Shown: positions 28,873 to 37,900 of the stretch, in pieces | Layout: the number at the start of each line of letters is the position of its first letter | Numbering within the stretch: position 1 is the first letter of the stretch | From: Prochlorococcus sp. AG-347-I21 | GTDB taxonomy: Bacteria > Cyanobacteriota > Cyanobacteriia > PCC-6307 > Cyanobiaceae | Length of the DNA stretch: 64,000 nucleotides | Assembly (NCBI GenBank): GCA_003279055.1 | Contig: QCBP01000007.1 | Location: forward strand, 1 to 64,000 | Reading direction: 5' to 3' | Notes under the pieces: model-generated | The model's database searches: none | What the model saw: the letters and a program-made list of their open reading frames with translations, nothing else | What the model was told of the DNA's origin: nothing | Position numbers and translations under genes: made by a program

Positions 28873-30150
28873 TTAAGCAGTTTTTAAAAAATTTGATCCA
28901 AAATATGGAACCAGAGCATCTGGGATCTTAACGCTACCATCTGTTTGTTGGCCATTCTCAAGAATCGCTGCCATTGTTCTTCCAATAGCAAGACCACTGC
29001 CATTTAAGGTATGTATATATGTATTTTTATTATCAATTTTTGATCTTATTGATGATCTACGTGCCTGAAAGTCAAGGCAATTACTGCAACTTGAAATTTC
29101 CCTATAACATTTACTATTTGGCAGCCAGACTTCAAGATCAAAAGTTCTGCTTGAAGAAAAACCTAAGTCTCCAGTACAAATATCAACTAATCTGTAAGGT
29201 AAATTAAGCTTTTTTAAAATGCTTTCTGCATCAGATGTAATCTTTTTATGAGCTTCAGTAGATTTACTTGGATCACAAAACCAATAAAGCTCAACTTTAT
29301 TAAATTGATGAAGTCTTATTAAACCTTTAGTATCCCTTCCATAACTTCCAGCTTCTCTCCTGAAACATGGGCTATATGCAACATACTTAATGGGTAATTT
29401 CTTGGGATCAATAATCTCATTTCTATGAAATGCAGTTAGTGGAACTTCAGCTGTGGGCGAAAGCCAGAGATCGTCATTGGAACACTTAAAACTTTCATTT
29501 GAAAATTTAGGTAATTGACCAGACCCGGTAAGACTTTCTGAATTCACCAAAGCTGGAGGCATTAATTCTAAATAACCATTTTTTGTATGCATGTCGAGCA
29601 TAAAATTTATTAATGCCCTTTCCAATCTGGCGCCATTTCCAGTAAGTGTAATAAAACGACTTTTTGATATTTTAGTTGATTTTATAGAATCAAAAAGGTC
29701 AAGATTTTCTCCTATTTCCCAGTGTGATTTAAGATTTTCTTTTACTAAAGGATCTCCCCAAGTTTTTACTTGCACATTATTATTTTCATCTTTACCAATA
29801 GGAGCATCTTTGCTAGGTAAATTTGGTAAATTACAAATTTCATTATGTATTTTTTTATCTAATGTTCTTTTTTTCTCTTCAAATTCAGAAATTTTAGTTC
29901 TATATTCATTACCTTTTGTCTTTAAGTTATTTAGTTCTGGAGAATCATTGTTTTTAGATTTGCTTATTTCTAGACCAATCAATTTACTTAATTTTTTGCT
30001 CTCAGATTGGAGACTGGATATTTCTATATCAATGTCTTTTTTTTGAAGAGTTAATTCTTGTATATAAGAGATATTAAAAACTTTTCCTCTAAGGGATAAA
30101 TTCTCTTCAACAGAAATTGGATTTTCTCTTATTAATTTTTGATCTAACAC
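28873..30150 (-). CDS. serS: seryl-tRNA synthetase
   Basis: A 425-residue class II synthetase. The N-terminal arm is a long antiparallel coiled coil (about 30-100) that grips tRNA-Ser. Motif 2 is visible as [21 protein letters not shown] and motif 3 as [16 protein letters not shown] near the C-terminus; [10 protein letters not shown] is the TxE serine-binding loop. It charges tRNA-Ser, including the CGA isoacceptor encoded at 51731, and belongs to the minus-strand run from yidC down to pnp. Confidence 0.96.
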   Translation of the reverse strand: MLDQKLIRENPISVEENLSLRGKVFNISYIQELTLQKKDIDIEISSLQSESKKLSKLIGLEISKSKNNDSPELNNLKTKGNEYRTKISEFEEKKRTLDKKIHNEICNLPNLPSKDAPIGKDENNNVQVKTWGDPLVKENLKSHWEIGENLDLFDSIKSTKISKSRFITLTGNGARLERALINFMLDMHTKNGYLELMPPALVNSESLTGSGQLPKFSNESFKCSNDDLWLSPTAEVPLTAFHRNEIIDPKKLPIKYVAYSPCFRREAGSYGRDTKGLIRLHQFNKVELYWFCDPSKSTEAHKKITSDAESILKKLNLPYRLVDICTGDLGFSSSRTFDLEVWLPNSKCYREISSCSNCLDFQARRSSIRSKIDNKNTYIHTLNGSGLAIGRTMAAILENGQQTDGSVKIPDALVPYFGSNFLKTA

Positions 30151-30272
30151 TCTTTTTTTTATACTTTAATTAAGATAATTAATCTAAATTCATTATTAGG
30201 GAATTTTGGTGAAAAATTAACTAAATTAATGATTCCTAACTTATGCAATATTTTTAACAAATTGAGATTTAG

Positions 30273-31739
30273 TCACGATGCAGAACGCGCACGCCCTGAA
30301 GATGACCATTTTTTGAGTAAATCAATTTGTTCTTTAGCTGTTCTAGATAAAGGAACCAATTCAGAGACTGCCTTTATTAAATCTTTTTCCATAAGTTCTC
30401 TATTCTCGGAGAATGAAATATGCATCCCCTCTATTACTGATTGTTCCAATTCTGCACCAGAGAATCCATCGGTTCTGTCAATAATTGTAGAAAGAGGAAA
30501 ACTATAGTTGGGTCTCCTTTTTTTTAAGTGCAAATCAAGGATACTTAATCTTTCTGAGGAATTTGGTAAATCGAGAAAAAATATTTCATCAAATCTACCT
30601 TTCCTTAATAGTTCCGCAGGAAGCTTATCTATAGCATTAGCCGTGGCAATTACAAACACGGCTGATTCTTTTTCCGCCATCCAGGTTAGCAAACTTGCCA
30701 AGACCCTTTGACTTGTCCCCCCATCACTTCTGGCATCCCCACCAAAGCCTTTATCTATTTCATCGATCCAAAGGATACAAGGTGACATAGCTTCAGCTCT
30801 TGATATTGTCTCTCTTGTTCTCGCTTCACTCGATCCCACTAAGCTAGAAAATAGTCTCCCCACATCTAACCTAAGGAGAGGCATTGACCAACTTTTGGAA
30901 ATTGATTTTGCGGTAAGTGATTTACCGGTTCCCTGCGGCCCAACAAGTAAGACTCCTTTTGGAATGGGGAGTCCATAATCTCTGGCTTCTTTCGAAAAGG
31001 CCCTATATCTTTGATTTAGCCAAATTTTTAAAACATTTAAACCACCGATATCATCTTGACTTGATTTGGCTTCAAAAAATTCTAATATTTCGCTTCGGGC
31101 TATAACTTGTTTTTTCTCTTCAAGAATATCTTTGATATCTTCTCTGCTGATTTTCCCTCGTTGAGCAAGTGCCTTTGCAGTAACTTGCTTTACTTTTATT
31201 TCGGTTAATCCACTTGAAGCTAAAGAAAGTTCGTTAAGGTCAGTTTCTTCAAGATTTGAGTTAGTGTTTATAGCAATTTTTTTTATGAGATTTTTCAACT
31301 CTTTTTGATCTGGCAAAGGTAAGTTTATAATTGTCATTAATTCATCAAGCTCTTCCGATGAGGGAAATAGATGAGAACTAATAAATAAATTATGATTAGT
31401 TTCCTTAAGTGCGGAAGATAGTTCTTTAATAGTTCTATTTATAGAAGGATCATCATAAAATTTATGAAAATCTTTAACTAACAAAATGGTCGATACTTCT
31501 GGACTTTGTTCTTTAAGCCAATTAAGAACACCTAATGGATTGTTAGAAAATTTTCCTTTTTCATTTACTAAACCTTTAATACCATTAACACAATCCCAAG
31601 AAACATATCTTTTTATATTTAATCTTTCACATAATAAACATAGTATTTTTTCTAATCTTTCCTCCTCTTTAGTCCTTACCCAAATTAAAGAAGTTCTTGA
31701 TTTAATAAATAATTCTAAATTGTTGAACCAAGAATTCAT
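30273..31739 (-). CDS. ycf46: AAA+ ATPase Ycf46
   Basis: A 488-residue protein. The N-terminal half (about 1-230) has a degenerate ATPase-like fold, and the C-terminal half is a canonical AAA+ module: Walker A GPQGTGKS (about 268), Walker B ILWIDEID (about 325), and the second region of homology ending in LRKGRFDEIFFLDLP. This is the cyanobacterial/plastid Ycf46 family. Reports in other cyanobacteria link Ycf46 to CO2 uptake regulation and cell size; the substrate here is unknown. The end of the protein is rich in Ser/Arg. It follows yidC by 12 bp. Confidence 0.9.
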   Translation of the reverse strand: MNSWFNNLELFIKSRTSLIWVRTKEEERLEKILCLLCERLNIKRYVSWDCVNGIKGLVNEKGKFSNNPLGVLNWLKEQSPEVSTILLVKDFHKFYDDPSINRTIKELSSALKETNHNLFISSHLFPSSEELDELMTIINLPLPDQKELKNLIKKIAINTNSNLEETDLNELSLASSGLTEIKVKQVTAKALAQRGKISREDIKDILEEKKQVIARSEILEFFEAKSSQDDIGGLNVLKIWLNQRYRAFSKEARDYGLPIPKGVLLVGPQGTGKSLTAKSISKSWSMPLLRLDVGRLFSSLVGSSEARTRETISRAEAMSPCILWIDEIDKGFGGDARSDGGTSQRVLASLLTWMAEKESAVFVIATANAIDKLPAELLRKGRFDEIFFLDLPNSSERLSILDLHLKKRRPNYSFPLSTIIDRTDGFSGAELEQSVIEGMHISFSENRELMEKDLIKAVSELVPLSRTAKEQIDLLKKWSSSGRARSAS

Positions 31740-31751
31740 TTAGGATTCAGA

Positions 31752-32894
31752 CTATTTCTTACTATTAGGTTCAAAAGGTAATCTTTTTTCTGAAATAGTA
31801 GATGCTGCAGTTGTTATTGCTTCATTTTTTCCTAATAATTGTTGATCCAGTATTTTCTGAAGATTTTCAGGAAGAGCTTCTTTGTTAAGAAGAAAGGTCT
31901 GAAATGCCTGAAAAATGTTAGCAACAACCATATATAGTAAAACTCCTGCTGGTAGTGGGAAAAATAGAAACATACCAGTAATCATAACTGGAGTGATTTT
32001 GTTAGCTGTTGATTGCTGTGGATTCGCTGGCATTCCTTGGCTTGACAAGACTTGAGAGAGAAGTAAGGTTAATCCAAATGCACCAACAAGTGCAGCAATA
32101 TCCCAATTAATAGATCCGTCTACATAAAAACCAACTTGACCTAGTGCTTTAATAAAAAGAAATCCACTTTTAGCTGCCAGACCAGGAATTTTAGCTTCAA
32201 TTGTTGCATCGCCTGGCTTGATAGCAGTTACTGTGCCATCTTGAGAAACTTTTAAATTTTCAGATCCTTTTGAAACTTTCCAAGTAGGGAGAAATTTTGA
32301 TCCATTATCATATTTAGATAAAACTTCCGAATAGCTTTTACCATTTGTTGTTTGCAAATTTATGTGTATTGATTCTTCTGTGCCTAGTTTTGTTCCATTA
32401 GGAATGGTTGCTATTACAGGGAAATGAGATTTTTCTGTAATAAATATAGAGTGTCTAGGTGACTTATAAGGTTTCGGATCAATTGCTGCAATTTGATCTT
32501 GGGGGACAACTTTTAGATTTATATTGTATGGAACATCAGCAAATGGTGAACCTCTTAAGGTCGCAAATAATGCAAATAAAACAGGCATTTGAACTATTAA
32601 AGGGAGACAACCTGCAAGAGGGCTGCCAAATTCATTCATTAATTTTCCTAATTCTTCTTGCTGTTTCTTTGGATCACCTGAAAACTTAGATTTAATTTCT
32701 GCTTGCCTTTTTTGCATTACTGGTTGGGCAATCTTCATTCTTCTTGCGCTTCTAATTGAGCCAGCGCTTAAAGGGAAAAGTGCAATTCTTATCACAACAG
32801 TCAATGCAACAATAGCCAAACCATAACTAGGTACTAAACCGTAGAAAAAATCTAGAATAGGGATAAGAAGTTTTTCAGAAATGAACCCTATCAC
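31752..32894 (-). CDS. yidC: membrane protein insertase YidC/Oxa1
   Basis: A 380-residue insertase. The first helix is followed by [18 protein letters not shown] and a basic [16 protein letters not shown] coiled segment; [18 protein letters not shown] is the conserved hairpin-helix region. A periplasmic/lumenal insert of about 130 residues (VVPQ... to GFLFIKA) separates helices, as in other cyanobacterial YidC. It inserts membrane proteins with or without SecYEG, including photosystem subunits. Located in the rpmH-rnpA-PH-yidC block conserved across bacteria. Confidence 0.95.
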   Translation of the reverse strand: MIGFISEKLLIPILDFFYGLVPSYGLAIVALTVVIRIALFPLSAGSIRSARRMKIAQPVMQKRQAEIKSKFSGDPKKQQEELGKLMNEFGSPLAGCLPLIVQMPVLFALFATLRGSPFADVPYNINLKVVPQDQIAAIDPKPYKSPRHSIFITEKSHFPVIATIPNGTKLGTEESIHINLQTTNGKSYSEVLSKYDNGSKFLPTWKVSKGSENLKVSQDGTVTAIKPGDATIEAKIPGLAAKSGFLFIKALGQVGFYVDGSINWDIAALVGAFGLTLLLSQVLSSQGMPANPQQSTANKITPVMITGMFLFFPLPAGVLLYMVVANIFQAFQTFLLNKEALPENLQKILDQQLLGKNEAITTAASTISEKRLPFEPNSKK

Positions 32895-32966
32895 GATATT
32901 AAAAGGAGTGTAAATTTGCTAGACATTTTATTTTACAGGAAAAAAAGTTTTTTGTAATTAATTTAT

Positions 32967-33380
32967 TTAGGATTTAGTAGCAAATCCCTCTACTTCTTTA
33001 AGATTTAGTGCTTTTGATTTTTTAATAATTATTTCTTCAATAAATCTTTGTTTTTCTCGAAAAAGAGGTAGAGATTTCATTTCAACCTTTGATCCATCAT
33101 TAAGAATAAGAACCATATCACCATAGGATCCAAATCCCCTTGGAATAGATCTAATTTCTTCAATGTTACTTAGTGAAACTTGTGTTTTGTTTTTACCGAA
33201 CCAACCACCATTTATTGTGATTCTTTTATTTGTAATTTTAAATCTCAACCATAAGGCTCTTACTATTGCAGCAAAGGTAAATGGTAAACCAAGAATTGTT
33301 ACTCCTGCAAAGAGATTTAGTATTAAATCTCCTTTCGCAGGGCCACCTTCGTATAAGGTTTCTTCATTCATGTTAATCAT
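32967..33380 (-). CDS. PH-domain (bPH2-like) membrane protein
   Basis: A 137-residue protein: YEGGPAKGDLI at the start, one or two hydrophobic helices at about 15-45, then a beta-rich KITNKRITINGGWFGKNKTQVSLSNIEEI segment and a GDMVLILNDGS strand typical of bacterial PH domains. Between rnpA and yidC this gene is conserved in cyanobacteria and may assist membrane insertion, but its biochemistry is not established. The ATG at 33380 shares ATGA with the rnpA stop; an ATG three codons later (33371) is also possible. Confidence 0.8.
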   Translation of the reverse strand: MINMNEETLYEGGPAKGDLILNLFAGVTILGLPFTFAAIVRALWLRFKITNKRITINGGWFGKNKTQVSLSNIEEIRSIPRGFGSYGDMVLILNDGSKVEMKSLPLFREKQRFIEEIIIKKSKALNLKEVEGFATKS

Positions 33381-33763
33381 TTGATTAGACGAGATTTGAA
33401 CATTAAATTTTGAAATTCCTCCAAAAGCTTATTTTTATCATTGCAGAAATCTCCAACTTTAAGGTTAACAAGTAACCAACAAGGTTTGTGGTTATTAATT
33501 TTTTGAATATTTTTTAATAGCCATTGTTGGAGAATTCTTCTTATTTTATTTCTTTCTACAGCTTTTTTTGAAACTTTTTTACTAACGGCAAAAGCTATCC
33601 TTAAATTGTTTGATGGATTTTTGATTTTATGAGATGAAAGGATTTCGGGATTTGATCTTGCAACTTTAAAAGTCATTAATTTCCCATGATATTTTTGGGA
33701 ATTTTTATGTATGTAATTAAAAGTCCTATGACCTTTTAAACGCATATCTTTTGGTAAGGCCAT
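33377..33763 (-). CDS. rnpA: ribonuclease P protein component
   Basis: A 128-residue basic protein. It has the Arg-rich signature FAVSKKVSKKAVERNKIRRIL (about residue 73), the RNR-type motif that contacts RNase P RNA and the tRNA precursor leader, and LKGHRTFNYI at the start. It cleaves 5' leaders of tRNA precursors together with RnpB, which is not in the window. It is 12 bp downstream of rpmH and overlaps the PH-domain gene by 4 bp, so translation is likely coupled. Confidence 0.94.
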   Translation of the reverse strand: MALPKDMRLKGHRTFNYIHKNSQKYHGKLMTFKVARSNPEILSSHKIKNPSNNLRIAFAVSKKVSKKAVERNKIRRILQQWLLKNIQKINNHKPCWLLVNLKVGDFCNDKNKLLEEFQNLMFKSRLIK

Positions 33764-33775
33764 ATTAATTTATAA

Positions 33776-33913
33776 TTACACAGCTATTCTTTCTCTACCT
33801 TTTTGTCTTCTGCTTTTAATAACTCTTCTTCCTGTATGAGAACGCATTCTTACTCTAAAACCAGATACACGTTTTCTTTTTCTTGACGTTCCGCCAAAAG
33901 TTCTTTTAGTCAT
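33776..33913 (-). CDS. rpmH: 50S ribosomal protein L34
   Basis: A 45-residue ribosomal protein, too short for many gene callers. It reads [20 protein letters not shown], then [20 protein letters not shown], which is unmistakable L34: the R-x-H-T-G-R-R block and the basic character are complete. Start ATG at 33913, stop at 33776. It heads the rpmH-rnpA-PH-yidC order that is conserved near replication origins in many bacteria, though no dnaA or origin is visible here. Confidence 0.97.
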
Positions 33914-33944
33914 TTTTTCTAATTGTCCTTAATTAATTTATCAT

Positions 33945-34523
33945 TTAATCGATCACTATGGTCCAGCTCCCTAAATAAGTTGACGCGGATTCTCCTTTAG
34001 GTTGACCATATGAATGAAATTGGTACAATCCTGAGCGTTTTGGATTAAACACTTTTAAGGCAATTGCATAACTTTCTTTATTAATAGGAATTGGCTTGTA
34101 AGGATAAATATTTAATGATCGTAATGATGATTCGTCTGTTTTTACTTCGATATCAGCCGGAATATTTTCTAAACATTTAGTTCGATTTTCGAATCCACCA
34201 ATTCTTACTCTGCAGAGACTAATTTTATCTGTCTTGAGAGTTGATTTAAAGGTTTTAGGGATAGCTAGATTTAATTTTAAAATTTCTGTTTTTCTTTCAC
34301 TAGGCCTCAAGAAAAAATAGATTTTATTTCGAAATTTCCTTTTTTTTTCTGTTTGAAACCACTTTAATTGTCTGAATGCAGGGTTTTGGTCCCATTGAAA
34401 TTCAATTCCTGCTTTAACATTTTGGATGTTATTAAAAAGTGGTGTTACAAATACAATTGATGGAATAAGAAAAAATTTTAAAATTTTAAAATCAAAAGCA
34501 AATTTTTTTGTTTTTTCTAACAT
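33945..34523 (-). CDS. exported DUF2808-family protein
   Basis: A 192-residue protein with a basic start and a hydrophobic segment at about 14-36 (a signal peptide or anchor). FEWDQNPAFRQLKWFQ follows, then a beta-rich domain in which LRPSERKTEILKLNLAIPKTF, VRIGGF and GLYQFHSYGQP fit the cyanobacterial DUF2808 family. The family is exported or in the periplasm and has no assigned biochemistry. Gene order sppA-aroH-DUF2808-rpmH on one strand suggests a long transcription unit, but nothing links the functions. Confidence 0.8.
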   Translation of the reverse strand: MLEKTKKFAFDFKILKFFLIPSIVFVTPLFNNIQNVKAGIEFQWDQNPAFRQLKWFQTEKKRKFRNKIYFFLRPSERKTEILKLNLAIPKTFKSTLKTDKISLCRVRIGGFENRTKCLENIPADIEVKTDESSLRSLNIYPYKPIPINKESYAIALKVFNPKRSGLYQFHSYGQPKGESASTYLGSWTIVID

Positions 34524-34592
34524 TGGTTGAATAAATTAATAAAGGATTAATCTGAAATACTTTGTTTCAAGGAGGAAAATTGTTTTAATAGA

Positions 34593-34964
34593 TTAACATC
34601 TATCTGTCCTCAATTTTGAAGCTCCTCTTAGGTAAGGATGCTTTACGGGATTTTTTGTCGTTAATAAAACTTGTGCCATTATTCTTATACAAAAATCAAC
34701 ATCATCAGGAACATACATTTGTTGACAGTCAAGAAATGCCACCGAATCAAGGCCATTACATTTTCTCGCAATTGAAGCAGGGAAACAGGCATCCAAATCT
34801 CTTGTTGTAGTGAATGTTATGGATAATAAGTTTTCCTTAATCAAATTGTTGCGTAAAATCAATTCATCAATTAACTCCACTACGGCAACTTTTATTTCCC
34901 TAACAGAATTCCCAGTTGCAGTAGTAGCACCTCTAATAAATGTAATTTTATATTCATCTTTCAT
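34593..34964 (-). CDS. aroH: chorismate mutase, AroH type
   Basis: A 123-residue protein of the Bacillus-type trimeric chorismate mutase. RGATTATGNSVREI (residues 10-23) supplies the first active-site arginine, and SITFTTTRDLDACFPA, CQQMYVPDD and HPYLRGASKLRTD match the family. It converts chorismate to prephenate for Phe and Tyr synthesis. It sits 14 bp downstream of sppA. Length is complete at about 120 residues. Confidence 0.93.
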   Translation of the reverse strand: MKDEYKITFIRGATTATGNSVREIKVAVVELIDELILRNNLIKENLLSITFTTTRDLDACFPASIARKCNGLDSVAFLDCQQMYVPDDVDFCIRIMAQVLLTTKNPVKHPYLRGASKLRTDRC

Positions 34965-34978
34965 TATTTTAAATTAAT

Positions 34979-35788
34979 TTATGGCTTATATAACCAAAGT
35001 ATTTTATTAGATGAATTAATTTCAAAATAGATATTTTTTATAACTTTTTCTATAATATTACTTCCAGGAATTAGTCCAAGTATTTTCTTTTTTTTCTTCC
35101 CAAATGTTAAGGGTTGAATTTTTGGATCAATATTTACCATTTTTGCGGCAAGTTCCCTTGCAACAAATTCATCTCCAACTTCATCAACAAGACCCAATTC
35201 TTTTGCTTGCGATCCAGTAAAAATTCTTCCATCTGCAAATTTTCTCACTTCTTCAACAGATAAATTTCTTCCTTCAGCAACAGCTTCAGTAAATTGCTTG
35301 TAGCTTTCATCTATGAGACCTTGAAGGAGTGTTCTGCCCTCCTCACTTAAAGGTTTATCTGGAGATAAAATATCTTTAAAAATGCCGCTTTTAACAGTTT
35401 CAAATTTTATACCAATCTTATCTAATAATTCAGATAAATTATTTCCTCTTATAATCACACCTATAGATCCTGTAATTGTGCCCGGATTTGCAACTATTCT
35501 GTCAGATGCAACACCAATGTAAACACCTCCAGATGCTGATATGTTCCCAAAACTAGCAATGACTTTACATCCTTTATGTTTAAGCCTTTTAATAGCAGAG
35601 TATATTTCTTGGCTATCCCCAACAGTACCCCCTGGCGAATCAATTCTCACGATTAAAGCAGGAAATTCTCTATCCTCAACTTGTTTAAGAGCCTTAAGGA
35701 TGGAAACTCTTGTGGAACTTGTGATAGGCTCATCAATTACGATACGTGCCATTCTTTTTTTTGACTTTCGTCTAAAAGGCCAAATCAT
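34979..35788 (-). CDS. sppA: signal peptide peptidase SppA (protease IV, short form)
   Basis: A 269-residue S49-family peptidase. VRIDSPGGTVGDSQEIY precedes the nucleophile block FGNISASGGVYIGVASD (Ser in SASGG), followed by TGSIGVI and VKSGIFKDILSP, where the lysine of the Ser-Lys dyad is expected. The short form lacks the N-terminal duplicated domain of E. coli SppA. A hydrophobic N-terminal anchor is weak; the first residues are basic (RRKSKKR), so association with the membrane is uncertain. It degrades cleaved signal peptides. Confidence 0.92.
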   Translation of the reverse strand: MIWPFRRKSKKRMARIVIDEPITSSTRVSILKALKQVEDREFPALIVRIDSPGGTVGDSQEIYSAIKRLKHKGCKVIASFGNISASGGVYIGVASDRIVANPGTITGSIGVIIRGNNLSELLDKIGIKFETVKSGIFKDILSPDKPLSEEGRTLLQGLIDESYKQFTEAVAEGRNLSVEEVRKFADGRIFTGSQAKELGLVDEVGDEFVARELAAKMVNIDPKIQPLTFGKKKKKILGLIPGSNIIEKVIKNIYFEINSSNKILWLYKP

Positions 35789-35840
35789 TCTTTTAAGGTA
35801 AAAACATAAAACTACTTTAAAAAGATTATCAGCAGACCTA

Positions 35841-36782
35841 ATGAATTCAATCCTAAATTGGTTTTTAATGATACTCCCTTTTGCTCTTTGGGGTACTTCA
35901 ATGGCAGCTATGACTCCATTAGTATCAAGTGCTGGTCCTGAGTTTGTGGCTTCATTAAGATTGCTTCCTGCAGGAATTCTTGTTCTAATTACAACATATT
36001 TGTTTAAAAGAGATTTAACAATTTACAGGTGCGATATGAAGTGGTTCTTAGTTTTTACACTTATAGATGCCACTTTTTTTCAGTTATTTTTAACTTATGG
36101 TATCGAAAAAACGGGTGCAGGTCTCGGCTCTGTATTGATTGATTCACAACCCCTTTTGGTAGCGGTCTTAGCGAGAGCAATTTTTGGAAATTTAATTAAT
36201 CCCATAGGATGGTTAGGGTTAATATTTGGTTTGGGAGGGATAGTGTTCTTAGGAGTTCCGCAAGAATTTTTAGAAAATTGGTGGTTAATGTCTGATAAGG
36301 CCATTACAAATGTGGCTTTTAACTTTGGAGAACTTTGGATGCTTGCTGCTTCGCTTGCTATGGCACTAGGAACTATCTTAATTCGATTCACTTGTACTAA
36401 AAGTGATCCAGTTGCGGTAACGGGTTGGCATATGGTTTTAGGAAGTTTACCCCTGCTTATAAAGCATTCCTTACAAACAAAGTTTCAAATAATACCAGAT
36501 TGGTCAATTTTAGATTGGGGACTCATGGCATTTGCAAGTATTTTTGGAGGCGCAATTGCTTACGGATTGTTTTTCTATTTTGCAAATAATAAAGAAATAA
36601 CTGGATTTAGTACTCTTGCATTTTTAACTCCTGTATTTGCTCTTCTAAGTGGAGGTGTATGGTTAGATGAAAGACTCACTATGGTTCAATGGATAGGAGT
36701 AGTTTTTGTTCTTATCTCGGTATTTTTTGTTAGTCAAAGAAAGTCCTTATGGGAAAATAAATTCACTGACACTAGTATTTAA
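35841..36782 (+). CDS. EamA/DMT-superfamily transporter
   Basis: A 313-residue protein with about ten helices in two EamA repeats. It begins NWFLMILPFALWGTSMAAM, and VASLRLLPAGI and the second-repeat block RFTCTKSDPVAVTGWHMVLGS are the expected repeat starts. Members export amino acids or metabolites or are nucleotide-sugar carriers; substrate cannot be read from sequence. It is divergent from sppA (52 bp between starts) and 28 bp upstream of a glycosyltransferase on the same strand. Confidence 0.85.
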   Translation: MNSILNWFLMILPFALWGTSMAAMTPLVSSAGPEFVASLRLLPAGILVLITTYLFKRDLTIYRCDMKWFLVFTLIDATFFQLFLTYGIEKTGAGLGSVLIDSQPLLVAVLARAIFGNLINPIGWLGLIFGLGGIVFLGVPQEFLENWWLMSDKAITNVAFNFGELWMLAASLAMALGTILIRFTCTKSDPVAVTGWHMVLGSLPLLIKHSLQTKFQIIPDWSILDWGLMAFASIFGGAIAYGLFFYFANNKEITGFSTLAFLTPVFALLSGGVWLDERLTMVQWIGVVFVLISVFFVSQRKSLWENKFTDTSI

Positions 36783-36810
36783 TTAGTTTCTAGGAGTAAA
36801 AAGTCAAATA

Positions 36811-37887
36811 ATGCGAATAGTTTTGATTAGTACTCCAATTGGTTTCTTGGGAAGTGGAAAAGGTGGTGGAGTTGAATTAACTTTAAATTCCTTAGTCTCA
36901 GGTTTGCTTTCGCTAGGGCACTCAGTAGAGGTGATAGCACCAAAACATTCTAAATTATATAAAGGTAATGAACAAGCAAAATTACATTTTGTAGAAGGTG
37001 AAGATCAAATTAGTTGGCAACATCAAAATTACAACTCTCCTGTAACTATCCCAGACAATTCACTTCTAGCAGGAATGCTCGAAAAGGGTTTAGATATCGC
37101 TAAGCAATCAGATGTATTGCTGAATATGTCTTATGACTGGTTGCCTATTTGGATGACTTTAAATGTAGAGATACCAATTGCACACATTATTAGTATGGGT
37201 TCTGAAAGTTTAGTTATTAATAATTTAATTGCAAAGGTATATGCAAAATATCAATATAATTTTGCTTTTCATTCAAGAATCCAAGCTAATGATTATCCAT
37301 TCATTAAAAAACCAACAATTATTGGTAATGGTTTTAAATTAGATAATTATATTTTTCAAGATTCAATGAAGGGACCCTTGGCTTGGGTTGGAAGAGTGGC
37401 CCCAGAGAAAGGTTTAGAGGATGCAGTTTATGTAGCAAGTGAACTTGGCGAAAAACTAAATGTCTGGGGATTTATAGAAGATGAAACATACGCCCAAAAT
37501 ATAGAACAATCATTTCCTCAAGGAACTATAAATTGGATGGGTTTTTTATCAACCGATAAATTACAAAAAGATCTTGGCAAATGTAGGGTTTTGATAAATA
37601 CCCCAAAATGGAATGAGGCATATGGGAATGTCATTGTTGAAGCGTTAGCCTGTGGGGTTCCTGTTATTGCTTACAGAAGGGGAGGACCTAGTGAAATTAT
37701 TCAGCATGGGCAAACAGGATTTCTTGCTGATCCTGATGATAAAGAAACCCTGCTTGCTTATGTAAAGATCATCGAAAATATAGAGCGCAAAAATTGCAGA
37801 GAATGGGTAGAAAAAAATGCTTCAACAGATATATTTGCTAACAAAGTTGTGAACTGGCTTAATAAGGTAATCAAAGAATATAAGTAA
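36811..37887 (+). CDS. GT4 glycosyltransferase resembling cyanobacterial UDP-glucose:tetrahydrobiopterin glucosyltransferase
   Basis: A 358-residue GT-B enzyme. The N-terminus ISTPIGFLGSGKGGGVELTL and the middle stretch YDWLPIWMTL, IAHIISMGSESLV closely resemble what I remember of the BGluT of Synechococcus, which glucosylates tetrahydrobiopterin. The donor domain has GRVAPEKGLEDAV and NEAYGNVIVEALACGVPVIAY with the E-x7-E catalytic pattern. If the call is right, the product is a pterin glucoside, a proposed UV screen or cofactor in cyanobacteria. A simple lipid or polysaccharide transferase is the alternative. Confidence 0.65.
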   Translation: MRIVLISTPIGFLGSGKGGGVELTLNSLVSGLLSLGHSVEVIAPKHSKLYKGNEQAKLHFVEGEDQISWQHQNYNSPVTIPDNSLLAGMLEKGLDIAKQSDVLLNMSYDWLPIWMTLNVEIPIAHIISMGSESLVINNLIAKVYAKYQYNFAFHSRIQANDYPFIKKPTIIGNGFKLDNYIFQDSMKGPLAWVGRVAPEKGLEDAVYVASELGEKLNVWGFIEDETYAQNIEQSFPQGTINWMGFLSTDKLQKDLGKCRVLINTPKWNEAYGNVIVEALACGVPVIAYRRGGPSEIIQHGQTGFLADPDDKETLLAYVKIIENIERKNCREWVEKNASTDIFANKVVNWLNKVIKEYK

Positions 37888-37900
37888 GTTAATATAGTCA

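Noticed and set aside
29591-30046. 151-residue plus-strand open frame
   Set aside because: Fully antisense to the serS coiled-coil region; no motifs or ribosome-binding site.
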